Positions 47,441 to 58,279 of a stretch of DNA of 64,000 nt are shown here, piece by piece; the stretch's first letter is position 1; each line of letters begins with the position of its first letter. The DNA comes from Pseudomonas sp. MTM4 (GTDB lineage Bacteria > Pseudomonadota > Gammaproteobacteria > Pseudomonadales > Pseudomonadaceae). The translations under genes and the position numbers were made by a program. Location: assembly GCF_019355055.1 (NCBI RefSeq), contig NZ_CP048411.1, forward strand, positions 248,001-312,000, given 5' to 3'. Under the pieces are notes generated by a model that saw nothing but the letters and a program-made list of their open reading frames with translations, ran no database searches and was not told where the DNA came from.

Positions 47441-48058
47441 TCAGCCCAACGCCGCAGCGGGAATGGGGAGCGTTCTGGCCAGGCCACCTCGGCACTTGAG
47501 GACGCGCAGTTGCGCCGGTCGGTTTTCGAAAGCCAGGCGCAGCGCCGCTGGGGACGGATTGATCTCTTCGCGTAGCGGACGATAAGCGAAGGCCAATGTC
47601 TGGCCTGTTTCGGCAGCGACCTGCAGTCGGCGCAGAGCGCGATCATCGACCTGTTGCGGCCAGCACAACACCGCACCGCAACTGCCCGAGCGCAGGCATT
47701 GTTCGGTAGCCCACAAGGCGTCACGGCCCCGTGCGTTGATAATGAACAGCTGACGCAGATCTATGCCGGCAGTCAGCCAGGCCTGGGGATAAGGCACATG
47801 GGGCGGAGCCACCAGCACTACGCGCTCGCCGGCGGCGGTGAGGCGCGCCAGGGTGGGCCAAAGCAGGCGTAACTCGCCGATTCCGGTAGTGGCGAAGAGA
47901 ATCTCGCTCAATGCCGATTCAGGCCAGCCGCCGCCGGGTAATACGTCATCCAGCGCAGCATGCCCGGTTGGCTGGGCGTTAGGTGTAAGGACTTTGGTCT
48001 GGCCGCGCCAGAGCCGGCGCGTATCGATCAGGTGGTTGAGGGCGACCACGGACGTCAT
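47441..48058 (-). CDS. imuA: ImuA, translesion synthesis accessory protein
   Basis: 205 residues, RecA/SulA-related. Blocks include LDDVLPGGGWPESALSEIL near 35-53, ELRLLWPTLARLTAAGERVVLVAPPHVPYP, and LRSGSCGAVLCWPQQVDDRALRRLQ. It has a degenerate rather than a complete P-loop, as usual for ImuA. First gene of imuA-imuB-dnaE2, with a LexA box 21 bases upstream. Confidence 0.92.
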   Translation of the reverse strand: MTSVVALNHLIDTRRLWRGQTKVLTPNAQPTGHAALDDVLPGGGWPESALSEILFATTGIGELRLLWPTLARLTAAGERVVLVAPPHVPYPQAWLTAGIDLRQLFIINARGRDALWATEQCLRSGSCGAVLCWPQQVDDRALRRLQVAAETGQTLAFAYRPLREEINPSPAALRLAFENRPAQLRVLKCRGGLARTLPIPAAALG

Positions 48059-48078
48059 GGCAGTGAATAATCCTAATA

Positions 48079-48094
48079 CTGTATATCAGTACAG
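48079..48094 (-). promoter_or_regulatory. LexA box (SOS operator) of imuA-imuB-dnaE2
   Basis: CTGTATATCAGTACAG matches the gamma-proteobacterial LexA consensus CTG-N10-CAG with the T and A next to the core. It lies 21 bp before the imuA start, placed to cover the promoter. DNA damage should induce the cassette. Confidence 0.9.
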
Positions 48095-48330
48095 TATTCT
48101 GGCTGTCGACTACAGGTCAAGATGAAACGATGAAGAACGCTTTTTCAAACTAAAACTGAAATCCAGAACGTAGCCGCCGCCATCCGCCTAATGCCGCTGA
48201 TCACTGTATCCGCTCCGTATCGAGTGCGGCAGATGAGCTTTGCTTGTGCTGAAAAAATCAGTCGATTAGGATTCGCGCCCGGGTATGAGTGCGAGGTCGA
48301 ATGACGCTGCATATTCATGCCGAATGTTGA

Positions 48331-48359
48331 AGCCCGGCTCGAGGATGACCGGGCTTTTT
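48331..48359 (+). terminator. Rho-independent terminator, possibly of an unannotated small RNA
   Basis: AGCCCGG (48331-48337) pairs with CCGGGCT (48349-48355) and is followed by TTTTT. It reads forward, but the nearest forward gene upstream is more than 5 kb away; between lies only the reverse imu cassette. A forward transcript starting in 48130-48300 would be a small RNA. No ORF is seen there. Confidence 0.6.
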
Positions 48360-48440
48360 CATGCGCCGGCTCGTAGCCATGAGCGGGCCGGTACTATCCC
48401 TGGTGATCCGGGGTGCTAGTCAAGAACAGAGAGGATTGCC

Positions 48441-49517
48441 ATGCGCGAACGCTTGTTGGCCGCAGAAAAGGTGAAGGCTATCGAGTGGCGGGACGGGCAG
48501 CTGCGTTTGCTCGACCAGCGCAAACTGCCGCTGGAAGAGCTATGGCACACCTATGATTCTGCTGCGGCTGTCGCCAAGGCTATCCGTGAGATGGTTGTGC
48601 GCGGCGCTCCGGCGATTGGAATCAGCGCGGCGTATGGACTGGTTCTGGGACTCAGGGCGCGGCTCGCCGAGGGCGGTGACTGGCGCGCGGCGCTGGAAGC
48701 AGACTTTGAGGTGCTTGCCGGCTCACGTCCGACCGCCGTCAATCTGTTCTGGGCATTGAATCAGATGCGCGAACGGCTCGATCGTTTGAAGTCGGGCGAA
48801 GATCCGCTGATCGCAGCCGAGGCTCAGGCGACCTCCATTCACGACAGTGACCGCGAAGCCAATCTCACCATGGCGCAGTTCGGCGTCGACCTGATCCGCA
48901 AGCACCAAGGCAATCCGCAAAACCTGCTCACCCACTGCAATACCGGTGCGCTTGCCACCGGTGGTTTCGGCACTGCCCTCGGCGTGATCCGTGCTGCGCA
49001 TCTGGAAGGGCTTGTCGAACGCGTTTATGCCGATGAAACCCGTCCCTGGCTGCAGGGTTCAAGGCTGACCGCATGGGAGCTGGCCGGCGAAGGCGTGCCG
49101 GTTACGTTGAATGCCGACTCGGCTGCCGCGCACTTGATGAAAACGCGAGGTATCACCTGGGTGATTGTCGGGGCCGACCGGATCACCGCCAATGGCGACG
49201 TCGCCAACAAGATCGGTACCTATCAGCTCGCCGTACTTGCCATGCATCACGGGGTGCGATTCATGGTCGTGGCGCCCAGTTCGACCATCGACATGGAGCT
49301 GGAATCTGGTGATGACATTCCCATCGAGGAGCGTGCCGGCAGCGAGTTGCTGGAAGTGAACGGCCAACGGTTGGCGGCGGAGGTCGATGCCTTCAACCCG
49401 GTATTCGATGTGACCCCGGCGGATCTCATTGATGCCATCGTGACCGAGAAGGGCGTCGTCGAGCGGCCAAGCGCGGCTAAACTCGCGGCCCTGATGAGCC
49501 GTAAACGGTTGCATTAA
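48441..49517 (+). CDS. mtnA: S-methyl-5-thioribose-1-phosphate isomerase
   Basis: 358 residues. Family blocks: [37 protein letters not shown] (catalytic Cys in THCNTG), [19 protein letters not shown] and [20 protein letters not shown] (catalytic Asp). It isomerises methylthioribose-1-phosphate to the ribulose form in the methionine salvage pathway. An AGAGAGGA-type site precedes the ATG. mtnA directly before gyrA is the usual pseudomonad order. Confidence 0.95.
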   Translation: MRERLLAAEKVKAIEWRDGQLRLLDQRKLPLEELWHTYDSAAAVAKAIREMVVRGAPAIGISAAYGLVLGLRARLAEGGDWRAALEADFEVLAGSRPTAVNLFWALNQMRERLDRLKSGEDPLIAAEAQATSIHDSDREANLTMAQFGVDLIRKHQGNPQNLLTHCNTGALATGGFGTALGVIRAAHLEGLVERVYADETRPWLQGSRLTAWELAGEGVPVTLNADSAAAHLMKTRGITWVIVGADRITANGDVANKIGTYQLAVLAMHHGVRFMVVAPSSTIDMELESGDDIPIEERAGSELLEVNGQRLAAEVDAFNPVFDVTPADLIDAIVTEKGVVERPSAAKLAALMSRKRLH

Positions 49518-49529
49518 GGTGCAAGATGA

Positions 49530-49625
49530 CTAAAGCGGCTGGAGGCTAGGGGCGGCAGTAATTGAATTTTGTGGCCTCGGCGAGCGCTTCTTCGTTACGC
49601 CTCCGGCCTCCAGCGACCTCCCGCC
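49530..49625. repeat. GGCTGGAGGC-type inverted repeat element
   Basis: GGCTGGAGGC near 49539 and GCCTCCAGC near 49607 form a long-range inverted repeat between mtnA and gyrA. Related words occur at 54820-54920 and 63262-63340, all intergenic. They look like members of a dispersed species-level repeat family. Confidence 0.4.
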
Positions 49626-49685
49626 TTGTGATACCATCCCGCGCTTAATCGCAGGACCCTGCTGACTATAAGGAACCAGGCTTCC
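49626..49685 (+). promoter_or_regulatory. gyrA leader, candidate 'gyrA RNA' structure
   Basis: The leader contains GCAGGACCCTGC, a small hairpin, followed by ATAAGGAACCAGGCTTCC and the ATG. A conserved structured 'gyrA RNA' is known upstream of gyrA in Pseudomonadales; I place it here by position and by the hairpin only. AAGGA is the ribosome site. Confidence 0.35.
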
Positions 49686-52493
49686 ATGGGCGAACTGGCC
49701 AAAGAAATCCTCCCGGTCAATATCGAAGACGAACTCAAACAGTCCTACCTCGACTACGCCATGAGTGTAATCGTCGGTCGTGCGCTGCCGGATGCGCGCG
49801 ACGGACTGAAACCCGTGCATCGCCGTGTGCTTTTTGCCATGAGCGAGCTGGGTAACGACTGGAACAAGCCGTACAAGAAATCCGCCCGTGTGGTCGGTGA
49901 CGTGATCGGTAAATACCACCCTCACGGCGACTCGGCGGTTTACGACACCATCGTACGGATGGCGCAGCCTTTCTCGCTGCGCTACCTGCTGGTCGATGGC
50001 CAGGGCAACTTCGGTTCGGTCGATGGCGACAGCGCGGCGGCCATGCGATACACCGAAGTGCGCATGGCCAAGCTGGCTCACGAGCTGCTGGCCGATCTGC
50101 ACAAAGAAACCGTGGACTGGGTGCCGAACTACGACGGCACCGAACAGATCCCGGCGGTCATGCCGACCAAGATCCCGAACCTGTTGGTCAACGGTTCCAG
50201 CGGTATCGCGGTGGGCATGGCAACCAACATTCCGCCCCACAACCTGGGCGAAGTCATTGATGGCTGTCTGGCGCTGATCGCCAATCCGGATATCACCATC
50301 GATGAGCTGATGACCCATATCCCCGGTCCGGATTTTCCGACCGCAGGCATCATCAATGGCCGTGCTGGTGTCATCGAGGCTTATCGCACCGGCCGCGGTC
50401 GCATCTATATGCGTGCCCGCTCGACCATCGAAGACATCGACAAGGTGGGCGGTCGTCAGCAGATCGTCATTACCGAGCTGCCTTATCAGCTGAACAAGGC
50501 GCGTCTGATCGAGAAGATCGCCGAGCTGGTAAAGGAGAAGAAGCTCGAAGGCATCACTGAGCTGCGCGACGAGTCTGACAAGGACGGTATGCGCGTAGTG
50601 ATCGAGCTGCGCCGCGGCGAAGTGCCGGAAGTTATTCTCAATAATCTTTATGCCCAGACGCAGCTGCAGAGCGTGTTCGGCATCAACGTGGTGGCGCTGG
50701 TCGACGGTCAGCCGCGCACCTTGAATCTCAAGGAGCTGCTGGAAGCCTTCGTTCGCCACCGCCGTGAAGTGGTGACGCGCCGCACGGTATTCGAGCTGCG
50801 CAAGGCGCGCGAACGCGGCCATATCCTCGAAGGTCAGGCGGTCGCGCTGTCCAATATCGACCCGGTCATCGCGCTGATCAAAGCCTCGCCGACGCCGGCC
50901 GAAGCCAAGGACGCGCTGATCGCCACCGCCTGGGAATCCAGTGCGGTGGAAGCCATGGTCGAGCGCGCCGGAGCCGATGCCTGCCGCCCGGAAGACCTCG
51001 ATCCGCAATACGGGCTGCGCGATGGCCGTTACTACCTGTCGCCGGAACAGGCGCAGGCCATCCTCGATCTGCGTCTGCATCGCCTGACGGGGCTCGAGCA
51101 TGAGAAGCTGCTCAGCGAGTACCAGGAAATCCTGGCCCAGATCGGCGAGCTGATTCGGATCCTGACCAGTCCCGAGCGCCTGATGGAAGTCATCTGCGAG
51201 GAGCTGGAAGGCGTCAAGGCCGAATTCGGCGACGCCCGCCGCACCGAGATCCTCGAAGCGCGCCTGGACCTGACACTGGCCGACCTGATCACCGAAGAAG
51301 AACGCGTCGTCACGATTTCCCATGGCGGCTACGCCAAGTCGCAGCCTTTGGCGGCCTACCAGGCACAGCGCCGTGGCGGTCGCGGCAAGGCGGCGACCGG
51401 CGTCAAGGAAGAGGATTACGTCGAGCATCTGCTGGTCGCCAACAGCCACACCACGCTGCTGCTGTTCTCCAGCAAGGGCAAGGTGTACTGGCTCAAGACC
51501 TACGAAATTCCCGAAGCCTCACGCACCTCGCGCGGTCGTCCACTGGTGAACCTGCTACCGCTTTCCGAAGGCGAGCACATCACCGCGATGCTGCAGGTCG
51601 ATATCGAGGCAGCGCGTCAGCAGCAGCTGAACGGTGATGACGATATCGAAGACGCTGAAATCATCAGCGAAAGCGATGAAGTGGAAGAGTCGCTCGACGG
51701 TGAGGACGCCGACGAGTCGGTGGACGAGCCGACCGGTACCTACATCTTCATGGCGACCGCCAAGGGCACCGTCAAAAAGACTCCGCTCTCGCAATTCAGT
51801 CGTCCACGCAGCGTCGGCCTGATCGCGCTCGGTCTGGAAGAGGGCGACACCCTGATCGCTGCTGCGGTTACCGATGGTGCACGCGAAGTCATGCTGTTCT
51901 CCGACGGCGGCAAGGTGATTCGCTTCAAGGAGAAACACGTTCGTACCATGGGCCGTACCGCCCGCGGCGTTCGTGGCATGCGCCTGCCGGAAGGCCAGCG
52001 TCTGATTTCCATGCTAATTCCCGAGCCCGATGCGCAAATCCTCACCGCGAGCCTCAATGGTTACGGTAAGCGCACGGTGATCGATGAGTTCCCGCGTCGC
52101 GGTCGTGGCGGTCAGGGTGTCATTGCCATGGTCAGCAATGAACGTAATGGACCGCTGGTCGGCGCGGTACAGGTTCAGTCAGGCGAGGAAATCATGCTGA
52201 TTTCCGATCAGGGCACGCTGGTCCGTACCCGTGTCGATGAAGTTTCATCTCTGGGTCGAAATACCCAGGGTGTCACGTTGATCAAGCTGGGCAAGAACGA
52301 ACATCTGGTTGGTCTCGAAAGAGTCCAGGAACCATCCGAAGAGGATGTCCTGGAAGATATCGAGGCGGTTCTCGATGACGAGGCGCTGGATAAGGAAATG
52401 CCTGTCGTCAGCACCGAGCCTAGCGAGGACGAGCTGCTTGGCGGGGGCGGGGACGTTCCGCCGGATGTAGTGCCCACCGACGACGAAAACTGA
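49686..52493 (+). CDS. gyrA: DNA gyrase subunit A
   Basis: 935 residues. The catalytic Tyr is 122 (AAAMRYTEV). The quinolone-determining region reads [12 protein letters not shown], with Ser83 and Asp87, the residues linked with susceptibility. Six C-terminal blades carry GyrA-box-like motifs ([10 protein letters not shown] near 560 is the canonical one). An acidic insertion rich in D/E (about 655-690) is typical of pseudomonad GyrA and explains the length beyond the E. coli protein. With GyrB it introduces negative supercoils. Confidence 0.97.
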   Translation: MGELAKEILPVNIEDELKQSYLDYAMSVIVGRALPDARDGLKPVHRRVLFAMSELGNDWNKPYKKSARVVGDVIGKYHPHGDSAVYDTIVRMAQPFSLRYLLVDGQGNFGSVDGDSAAAMRYTEVRMAKLAHELLADLHKETVDWVPNYDGTEQIPAVMPTKIPNLLVNGSSGIAVGMATNIPPHNLGEVIDGCLALIANPDITIDELMTHIPGPDFPTAGIINGRAGVIEAYRTGRGRIYMRARSTIEDIDKVGGRQQIVITELPYQLNKARLIEKIAELVKEKKLEGITELRDESDKDGMRVVIELRRGEVPEVILNNLYAQTQLQSVFGINVVALVDGQPRTLNLKELLEAFVRHRREVVTRRTVFELRKARERGHILEGQAVALSNIDPVIALIKASPTPAEAKDALIATAWESSAVEAMVERAGADACRPEDLDPQYGLRDGRYYLSPEQAQAILDLRLHRLTGLEHEKLLSEYQEILAQIGELIRILTSPERLMEVICEELEGVKAEFGDARRTEILEARLDLTLADLITEEERVVTISHGGYAKSQPLAAYQAQRRGGRGKAATGVKEEDYVEHLLVANSHTTLLLFSSKGKVYWLKTYEIPEASRTSRGRPLVNLLPLSEGEHITAMLQVDIEAARQQQLNGDDDIEDAEIISESDEVEESLDGEDADESVDEPTGTYIFMATAKGTVKKTPLSQFSRPRSVGLIALGLEEGDTLIAAAVTDGAREVMLFSDGGKVIRFKEKHVRTMGRTARGVRGMRLPEGQRLISMLIPEPDAQILTASLNGYGKRTVIDEFPRRGRGGQGVIAMVSNERNGPLVGAVQVQSGEEIMLISDQGTLVRTRVDEVSSLGRNTQGVTLIKLGKNEHLVGLERVQEPSEEDVLEDIEAVLDDEALDKEMPVVSTEPSEDELLGGGGDVPPDVVPTDDEN

Positions 52494-52504
52494 TTCGACA
52501 GATT

Positions 52505-52524
52505 GCGGCGCCTAAGGGCGCCGC
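52505..52524 (+). terminator. Hairpin after gyrA
   Basis: GCGGCGCC-TAAG-GGCGCCGC is a perfect 8-bp stem ending 31 bases after the gyrA stop. It lacks a T run, so it may be Rho-assisted or an RNA-stabilising hairpin. Confidence 0.5.
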
Positions 52525-52635
52525 GCGTGTTCGATCGGCAACCCGCTACGGGTGAAGAAATTGCAAGCGCTTGACCTGAGCGCCTCGGCGACGGGCGGAG
52601 CGAGCATGGTATCGACCGTTTTTGAGAGAACGAAG

Positions 52636-53721
52636 ATGAGCAAACGCGCCTTTAATTTCTGTGCCGGTCCGGCCGCGCTTCCTGAAGCTGTGCTGCAGCG
52701 CGCCCAGGCTGAACTCCTTGACTGGCAGGGCCGAGGCCTGTCGGTGATGGAAATGAGCCACCGCAGCGACGAATACACGGCCATCGCCGAGAAGGCTGAG
52801 CAGGATCTGCGCGATTTGCTGAACATTCCCACCAACTACAAGGTGTTGTTTCTGCAGGGTGGCGCCAGCCAGCAATTCGCCGAAATCCCGTTGAATCTGT
52901 TACCGGACGATGGCGTCGCCGATTACATCGATACGGGTATCTGGTCGCGCAAGAGTATCGAAGAGGCCAAACGCTTTGGTCATATCAATGTCGCTGCCAG
53001 CGCCAAACCCTACGACTACTTCGCGATTCCGGGGCAGAACGAGTGGGTGCTCAGCGACAACGCGGCCTATCTGCATTACGCCAGTAACGAAACCATCGGC
53101 GGACTGCAGTTCGACTGGACGCCTGAACTGGGTAGCACGCCGTTGGTGGTCGACATGTCTTCGGACATTCTGTCGCGCCCCATCGATGTGTCGAAATTCG
53201 GTCTGATTTACGCCGGGGCGCAGAAAAACATCGGCCCGTCGGGTCTGGTGGTAGTGATCGTTCGCGAGGATCTGGTCGGTCGCGCGCGTTCCAGTTGCCC
53301 GACCATGCTCGATTACAAGATCGCAGCCGACAACGGTTCCATGTACAACACGCCGGCAACGTTTTCCTGGTATCTCTCCGGCCTGGTGTTCGAGTGGCTG
53401 AAGGAGCAGGGAGGTGTCGAAGCGATGGAACAGCGCAATCGCGCCAAGAAAGACCTGCTTTACGGCGTGATCGACTCCAGCGACTTCTATTCCAACCCGA
53501 TTGCCAGCAACGCTCGCTCTTGGATGAACGTGCCGTTCAGGCTGGCCGATGAAAAACTCGACAAGGCCTTTCTGGCAGGGGCCGATGCGCGCGGCCTGCT
53601 CAACTTGAAAGGTCATCGCTCGGTCGGCGGTATGCGTGCCTCTATCTACAATGCAGTCGGGCTGGACGCCGTGGAGGCGCTCGTCGCCTACATGCGCGAA
53701 TTCGAGAAGGAGCACGGCTGA
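52636..53721 (+). CDS. serC: Phosphoserine aminotransferase
   Basis: 361 residues from the ATG at 52636 (MSKRAFNFCAGPAALPEAVL); the open frame extends 28 codons further without conserved sequence. The PLP lysine is in YAGAQKNIGPSG near 197. GMRASIYNA near the C-terminus is typical. It makes phosphoserine and also acts in pyridoxal phosphate synthesis. First gene of the pseudomonad serC-pheA-hisC-tyrA/aroA-cmk-rpsA cluster; its TGA overlaps the pheA ATG (TGATG). Confidence 0.95.
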   Translation: MSKRAFNFCAGPAALPEAVLQRAQAELLDWQGRGLSVMEMSHRSDEYTAIAEKAEQDLRDLLNIPTNYKVLFLQGGASQQFAEIPLNLLPDDGVADYIDTGIWSRKSIEEAKRFGHINVAASAKPYDYFAIPGQNEWVLSDNAAYLHYASNETIGGLQFDWTPELGSTPLVVDMSSDILSRPIDVSKFGLIYAGAQKNIGPSGLVVVIVREDLVGRARSSCPTMLDYKIAADNGSMYNTPATFSWYLSGLVFEWLKEQGGVEAMEQRNRAKKDLLYGVIDSSDFYSNPIASNARSWMNVPFRLADEKLDKAFLAGADARGLLNLKGHRSVGGMRASIYNAVGLDAVEALVAYMREFEKEHG

Positions 53722-54818
53722 TGAGTGATGCCGACCGGCTGAAGGCGCTACGCGTTCGCATCGACAGTCTCGACGAGCGGATTCTCGAGCTGATCAGCGA
53801 GCGCGCCCGTTGCGCCCAGGACGTGGCCCGTGTCAAAACGGCTTCGCTGGCCGAAGGCGAGGAAGCGGTGTTCTATCGTCCCGAGCGCGAAGCCTGGGTG
53901 CTCAAGCACATCATGGAGCTGAACAAAGGCCCGCTGGACAACGAGGAGATGGCGCGCCTGTTTCGCGAAATCATGTCCTCATGCCTGGCACTGGAGCAGC
54001 CGCTGCGGGTCGCCTATCTCGGCCCTGAAGGTACCTTCTCGCAGGCGGCGGCGCTCAAGCATTTTGGTCACTCGGTGGTTAGTAAGCCGATGGCGGCCAT
54101 CGACGAAGTTTTCCGAGAAGTGGTTGCCGGTGCGGTGAACTTCGGCGTGGTGCCGGTGGAAAACTCCACCGAAGGCGCCGTCAACCATACGCTGGATAGC
54201 TTCCTCGAGCATGACATCGTCATCTGCGGCGAGGTCGAGCTGCGTATTCACCATCACTTGCTGGTGGGTGAGACGACCAAGACCGACCGCATCACCCGCA
54301 TCTATTCCCATGCGCAGTCGCTGGCGCAATGTCGCAAATGGCTGGATGCCCATTATCCGAACGTCGAACGCGTAGCAGTTTCCAGTAATGCTGATGCGGC
54401 CAAGCGCGTGAAGAGCGAGTGGAACTCCGCAGCGATCGCCGGTGACATGGCCGCTCAGCTTTACGGCCTGAGCAAGATTGCCGAAAAGATCGAAGACCGT
54501 CCGGACAACTCCACGCGCTTCCTGATCATCGGTAGCCAGGAAGTACCGCCTACCGGTGACGACAAAACCTCAATCATCGTTTCCATGCGCAACAAACCTG
54601 GCGCGCTACATGAACTGTTGATGCCATTCCATTCCAACGGCATCGATCTTACGCGGATCGAAACCCGCCCTTCGCGCAGCGGTAAATGGACCTATGTATT
54701 TTTCATCGACTGCATCGGCCACCACCAGGACCCGCTGATCAAGGACGTTCTGGAGAAGATCGGTCGTGAAGCGGTGGCGTTGAAGGTGTTGGGGTCGTAT
54801 CCCAAGGCGGTACTTTAA
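53721..54818 (+). CDS. pheA: Bifunctional chorismate mutase/prephenate dehydratase
   Basis: 365 residues. An N-terminal AroQ chorismate mutase helix bundle (LKALRVRIDSLDERILELIS, VKTASLAEGEEAVFYRPERE), a prephenate dehydratase domain from about residue 92 (VAYLGPEGTFSQAAALKHF, VPVENSTEGAVNHTLD) and a C-terminal ACT domain with GALHELL and TRIETRPS, the phenylalanine-sensing site. It is the committed enzyme to phenylalanine. The P-protein name is also used. Confidence 0.96.
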   Translation: MSDADRLKALRVRIDSLDERILELISERARCAQDVARVKTASLAEGEEAVFYRPEREAWVLKHIMELNKGPLDNEEMARLFREIMSSCLALEQPLRVAYLGPEGTFSQAAALKHFGHSVVSKPMAAIDEVFREVVAGAVNFGVVPVENSTEGAVNHTLDSFLEHDIVICGEVELRIHHHLLVGETTKTDRITRIYSHAQSLAQCRKWLDAHYPNVERVAVSSNADAAKRVKSEWNSAAIAGDMAAQLYGLSKIAEKIEDRPDNSTRFLIIGSQEVPPTGDDKTSIIVSMRNKPGALHELLMPFHSNGIDLTRIETRPSRSGKWTYVFFIDCIGHHQDPLIKDVLEKIGREAVALKVLGSYPKAVL

Positions 54819-54915
54819 TAAGCAGCTGGAAGCCGGAAGCTGGAAGCTGGAACTTTGGGCAATGCGGATTGCTTCAAGCTTCAAGCTTCAAGTTTCAAGT
54901 TTTCAGCTTCAGCGG
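54819..54915. repeat. Short tandem repeats between pheA and hisC
   Basis: GGAAGCTGGAAGCTGGAA (54836-54853 area) and GCTTCAAGCTTCAAGTTTCAAG (about 54871-54897, shown by its CTTCAAG unit) are back-to-back short repeats in the only non-overlapping gap of this part of the operon. The GGAAGCTG and CAGCTTC words are inverted with respect to each other, so the gap can fold into a long imperfect hairpin. Confidence 0.5.
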
Positions 54916-54923
54916 AGCTGAAT

Positions 54924-56033
54924 ATGTCCTGTGATTTCCTCGCCCTGGCGCAGCCAGGCGTGCAGAAGCTGTCGCCCTACGTGCCCGGCAAGCCCGTGGA
55001 CGAGCTGGCTCGGGAGCTTGATCTCGATCCACAGACCATCGTCAAGCTGGCCAGCAATGAAAATCCGCTGGGTCCCAGTCCGAACGTCATCACTGCGATC
55101 AGAGCGCAGCTCGACGAATTGACCCGCTATCCCGACGGCAACGGTTTCGTGCTCAAGCAGAAACTGGCCGAGCGATACGGCGTCGAGCTTGATCAGGTCA
55201 CGCTCGGCAACGGCTCCAACGATATCCTCGAGCTGGTTGCGCGTGCTTACCTCGCACCCGGGCTCAATGCGGTATTCAGCGAGCACGCTTTTGCGGTCTA
55301 TCCGATTGCTACCCAGGCCGTCGGCGCGCAGGCGAGGGCTGTCCCGGCCAAGCGCTGGGGGCACGATCTCGACGCCATGCAGGCGGCTATCGATGAGAAC
55401 ACCCGTGTGGTCTTCATCGCCAACCCCAATAACCCGACTGGCACCTGGTTCGATGCCGACGCGCTCGACAGCTTCCTCGCCAGTGTTCCGACGCACGTTC
55501 TGGTTGTGCTGGATGAGGCTTATATTGAATACGCAGAGGGTGGCGAGCTGCCGGATGGATTGACCTTTCTGGCTTCGCATCCCAACTTGCTGGTGTCCCG
55601 CACCTTCTCCAAGGCCTACGGCCTGGCTGCGTTGCGCGTGGGTTATGCAATCTGTTCGGAGCGGATTGCCGATGTGCTGAATCGTGTCCGTCAGCCGTTC
55701 AACGTTAACAGTCTCGCCCTTGCAGCCGCCTGCGCCGCGCTTGACGATGCCGAATATCTGTCTCAAAGCAGGGCGTGTAATAGCGCTGGTATGCAGCAGC
55801 TCGAGACGGGCTTCAAACAGCTGGGGCTGGACTGGATACCGTCCAGGGGGAACTTCATCGCGGTTGATTTTGGCCGTGACGCCTCGCCGATCAACCAGGC
55901 GTTGCTGCGCGATGGCGTCATCGTTCGACCTATGGCTGGCTATGGAATGCCAACCTTTCTTCGTGTGTCGATCGGAACCGAAGCCGAGAATGCACGGTTT
56001 CTCGACGTCCTGCGCAAGGCTCTCGGGCGTTGA
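54924..56033 (+). CDS. hisC: Histidinol-phosphate aminotransferase
   Basis: 369 residues from the ATG at 54924, preceded by GGAG; an ORF start 23 codons earlier lies inside the repeat and is rejected. Fold type I PLP enzyme: LASNENPLGPSP near 45, VVLDEAYIEYAEGG, and the PLP lysine in SRTFSKAYGLAALRVGYA near 230. In this cluster it may serve histidine and aromatic amino acid transamination. The stop overlaps the start of the next gene. Confidence 0.93.
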   Translation: MSCDFLALAQPGVQKLSPYVPGKPVDELARELDLDPQTIVKLASNENPLGPSPNVITAIRAQLDELTRYPDGNGFVLKQKLAERYGVELDQVTLGNGSNDILELVARAYLAPGLNAVFSEHAFAVYPIATQAVGAQARAVPAKRWGHDLDAMQAAIDENTRVVFIANPNNPTGTWFDADALDSFLASVPTHVLVVLDEAYIEYAEGGELPDGLTFLASHPNLLVSRTFSKAYGLAALRVGYAICSERIADVLNRVRQPFNVNSLALAAACAALDDAEYLSQSRACNSAGMQQLETGFKQLGLDWIPSRGNFIAVDFGRDASPINQALLRDGVIVRPMAGYGMPTFLRVSIGTEAENARFLDVLRKALGR

Positions 56034-58279
56034 GTCGCGGCACTGGATCGACGAGCGCCGACGTACCCCAGGTAGGTCGTCTGGTCGTTATCGGTCTTGG
56101 ACTGATCGGTGGCTCGTTCGCCAAAGGGCTGCGTGAGCGTGGGTTGTGTGGCGAGGTGGTCGGCTTCGATCTCGATGCCCGTTCTCGCGAGCTTGCCGTC
56201 GAACTTGGCGTGGTGGATCGCTGCGCAGACAACCTTGCGGACGCTTGCCAAGGCGCGGATGTGATTCAGCTGGCCGTCCCGATCCTGGCGATGGAGCGTC
56301 TGCTGGCGGAGCTTGCAATGCTCGATCTCGGAAGTGCGGTGCTGACCGATGTTGGCAGCGCCAAGGGCAACGTGGTGCGTTGTGCTCGTGAGCGGTTCGG
56401 GCGGGTGCCGCCGCGTTTCGTGCCGGGCCATCCGATAGCAGGTTCGGAACAGAGCGGCGTTACCGCTGCCCAAAGCACGCTTTTTCGTCGCCACAAGGTG
56501 ATTCTTACACCGCTGGAGGGCACGGATTCTGACGCGCTGGCGCTTGTCGATGCCTTGTGGCGGGCATTGGGCGCCGATGTTGAGCATATGAATGTTCAAC
56601 ATCATGACGAAGTGCTCGCAGCGACCAGCCACTTACCTCACCTGTTGGCGTTTGGTCTGGTGGATTCGCTGGCCAAACGCAACGAGAATCTCGAGATTTT
56701 CCGTTATGCGGCAGGCGGGTTTCGTGATTTCACCCGTATAGCAGGCAGTGATCCGGTCATGTGGCACGATATCTTTCTCGCCAATCGCGAGGCGGTGCTG
56801 CATACCCTCGATGATTTTCGTGCCGACCTCGATGCGCTACGCGCCGCGGTCGATGAAGGAGACGGGCATACGTTGTTGGGCGTGTTCACGCGCGCCAGGG
56901 CTGCCCGGGAACATTTCAGCAAAATACTGGCTCGCAGAGCCTATGTGGACGTTATGCATTCCAAAGATCTGATCTTCCTCGCCAATCCTGGCGGCAGCCT
57001 TAGCGGCACACTTCGAGTACCAGGCGACAAATCCATTTCCCACCGGTCGATCATGCTCGGCTCGCTTGCCGATGGAATCACCGAAGTGGAAGGGTTTCTC
57101 GAGGGCGAGGATGCCCTGGCAACCATTCAGGCATTCCGCGACATGGGTGTGGTGATCGAGGGGCCGAATCAGGGACGCGTGACCGTCCATGGCGTCGGCC
57201 TGCATGGCTTGAAGGCTCCGCCAGGCCCGATCTATCTCGGTAATTCCGGGACCTCGATGCGTCTGCTGTCCGGCTTGTTGGCGGCGCAGCCGTTCGACAC
57301 CACGCTGACCGGTGATGCTTCTCTGTCCAAGCGCCCGATGAATCGCGTCGCAAAGCCCCTGCGTGATATGGGTGCAGTGATCGAGACGGCCGCCGAGGGG
57401 CGTCCGCCGCTGACCATTCGCGGTGGGCAGAAGCTCTCCGGGATGAATTACGACATGCCGATGGCCAGTGCTCAGGTTAAGTCCTGCCTGTTGCTGGCGG
57501 GGCTTTATGCGGCCGGGCGGACCTCCGTGACCGAGCCGGCGCCCACCCGTGACCATACCGAGCGGATGCTCCAGGGCTTCGGTTATCCGGTTATGGTGGA
57601 GGGCAGCACCGCTGCTGTCGAATCTGGCCACAAACTGCACGCCACGCAGATCGAAGTGCCTGCGGATATTTCTTCCGCCGCCTTCTTCATGGTCGCTGCC
57701 AGTATTGCAGAAGGTTCGGACATCACCCTCGAACACGTTGGGATAAACCCGACGCGTACCGGCGTCATCGACATTCTCAAGCTGATGGGTGCCGATATCG
57801 AATTGACCAACCAGCGTGAAGTAGGCGGCGAGCCGGTTGCGGATATACGGGTGCGTGCCGTTCAGCTCAAGGGTATCGAGATACCGGAGAACCTCGTCCC
57901 GCTCGCCATCGATGAGTTCCCGGTGCTGTTTGTCGCAGCGGCTTGTGCCGAGGGCCGGACGACCTTGCGTGGTGCCGAAGAGTTGCGAGTCAAGGAGTCC
58001 GACCGCATTCAGGTGATGGCCGATGGTCTGCAAGCGCTCGGCGTGCAGGCTACACCGACCCCGGATGGGATTATCATCGAAGGCGGCGCTGCCTTCGGTG
58101 GTGGCGAGGTCTGGGCGCACGGCGATCATCGAATTGCGATGTCTTTCAGTGTCGCTGCGCTTCGTGCCGGTGCTGCGATACGCATCCACGATTGCGCTAA
58201 CGTCGCCACTTCGTTCCCGAACTTCCTGGCGCTGGCCGAACGGGCCGGAATGCGGGTGACTGTGGAGGCTGATTCATGA
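56030..58279 (+). CDS. tyrA-aroA: Fusion of prephenate dehydrogenase and EPSP synthase
   Basis: 749 residues, probably starting at TTG 56030, which overlaps the hisC stop. The N-terminal TyrA part has a Rossmann loop [14 protein letters not shown] near 22-35, [11 protein letters not shown] and [15 protein letters not shown] linker near 315 leads to AroA, starting [16 protein letters not shown], with [16 protein letters not shown], the catalytic-site region KPLRDMGA, and ESDRIQVM near the C-terminus. It joins the tyrosine branch to the penultimate chorismate step. The fusion is established in pseudomonads. Confidence 0.95.
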   Translation: MSRGTGSTSADVPQVGRLVVIGLGLIGGSFAKGLRERGLCGEVVGFDLDARSRELAVELGVVDRCADNLADACQGADVIQLAVPILAMERLLAELAMLDLGSAVLTDVGSAKGNVVRCARERFGRVPPRFVPGHPIAGSEQSGVTAAQSTLFRRHKVILTPLEGTDSDALALVDALWRALGADVEHMNVQHHDEVLAATSHLPHLLAFGLVDSLAKRNENLEIFRYAAGGFRDFTRIAGSDPVMWHDIFLANREAVLHTLDDFRADLDALRAAVDEGDGHTLLGVFTRARAAREHFSKILARRAYVDVMHSKDLIFLANPGGSLSGTLRVPGDKSISHRSIMLGSLADGITEVEGFLEGEDALATIQAFRDMGVVIEGPNQGRVTVHGVGLHGLKAPPGPIYLGNSGTSMRLLSGLLAAQPFDTTLTGDASLSKRPMNRVAKPLRDMGAVIETAAEGRPPLTIRGGQKLSGMNYDMPMASAQVKSCLLLAGLYAAGRTSVTEPAPTRDHTERMLQGFGYPVMVEGSTAAVESGHKLHATQIEVPADISSAAFFMVAASIAEGSDITLEHVGINPTRTGVIDILKLMGADIELTNQREVGGEPVADIRVRAVQLKGIEIPENLVPLAIDEFPVLFVAAACAEGRTTLRGAEELRVKESDRIQVMADGLQALGVQATPTPDGIIIEGGAAFGGGEVWAHGDHRIAMSFSVAALRAGAAIRIHDCANVATSFPNFLALAERAGMRVTVEADS

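Noticed and set aside
49926..49950. Quinolone-resistance mutation in gyrA
   Set aside because: Positions 83 and 87 are Ser and Asp, the susceptible residues.
49530..51449. A 639-codon reverse frame opposite gyrA
   Set aside because: It is the mirror of a highly conserved, G/C-biased coding sequence; composition is H/Q/R/D-rich nonsense and there is no ribosome site.
56837..58189. A 450-codon reverse frame opposite tyrA-aroA
   Set aside because: Antisense shadow of a clearly identified gene, with no start signal.
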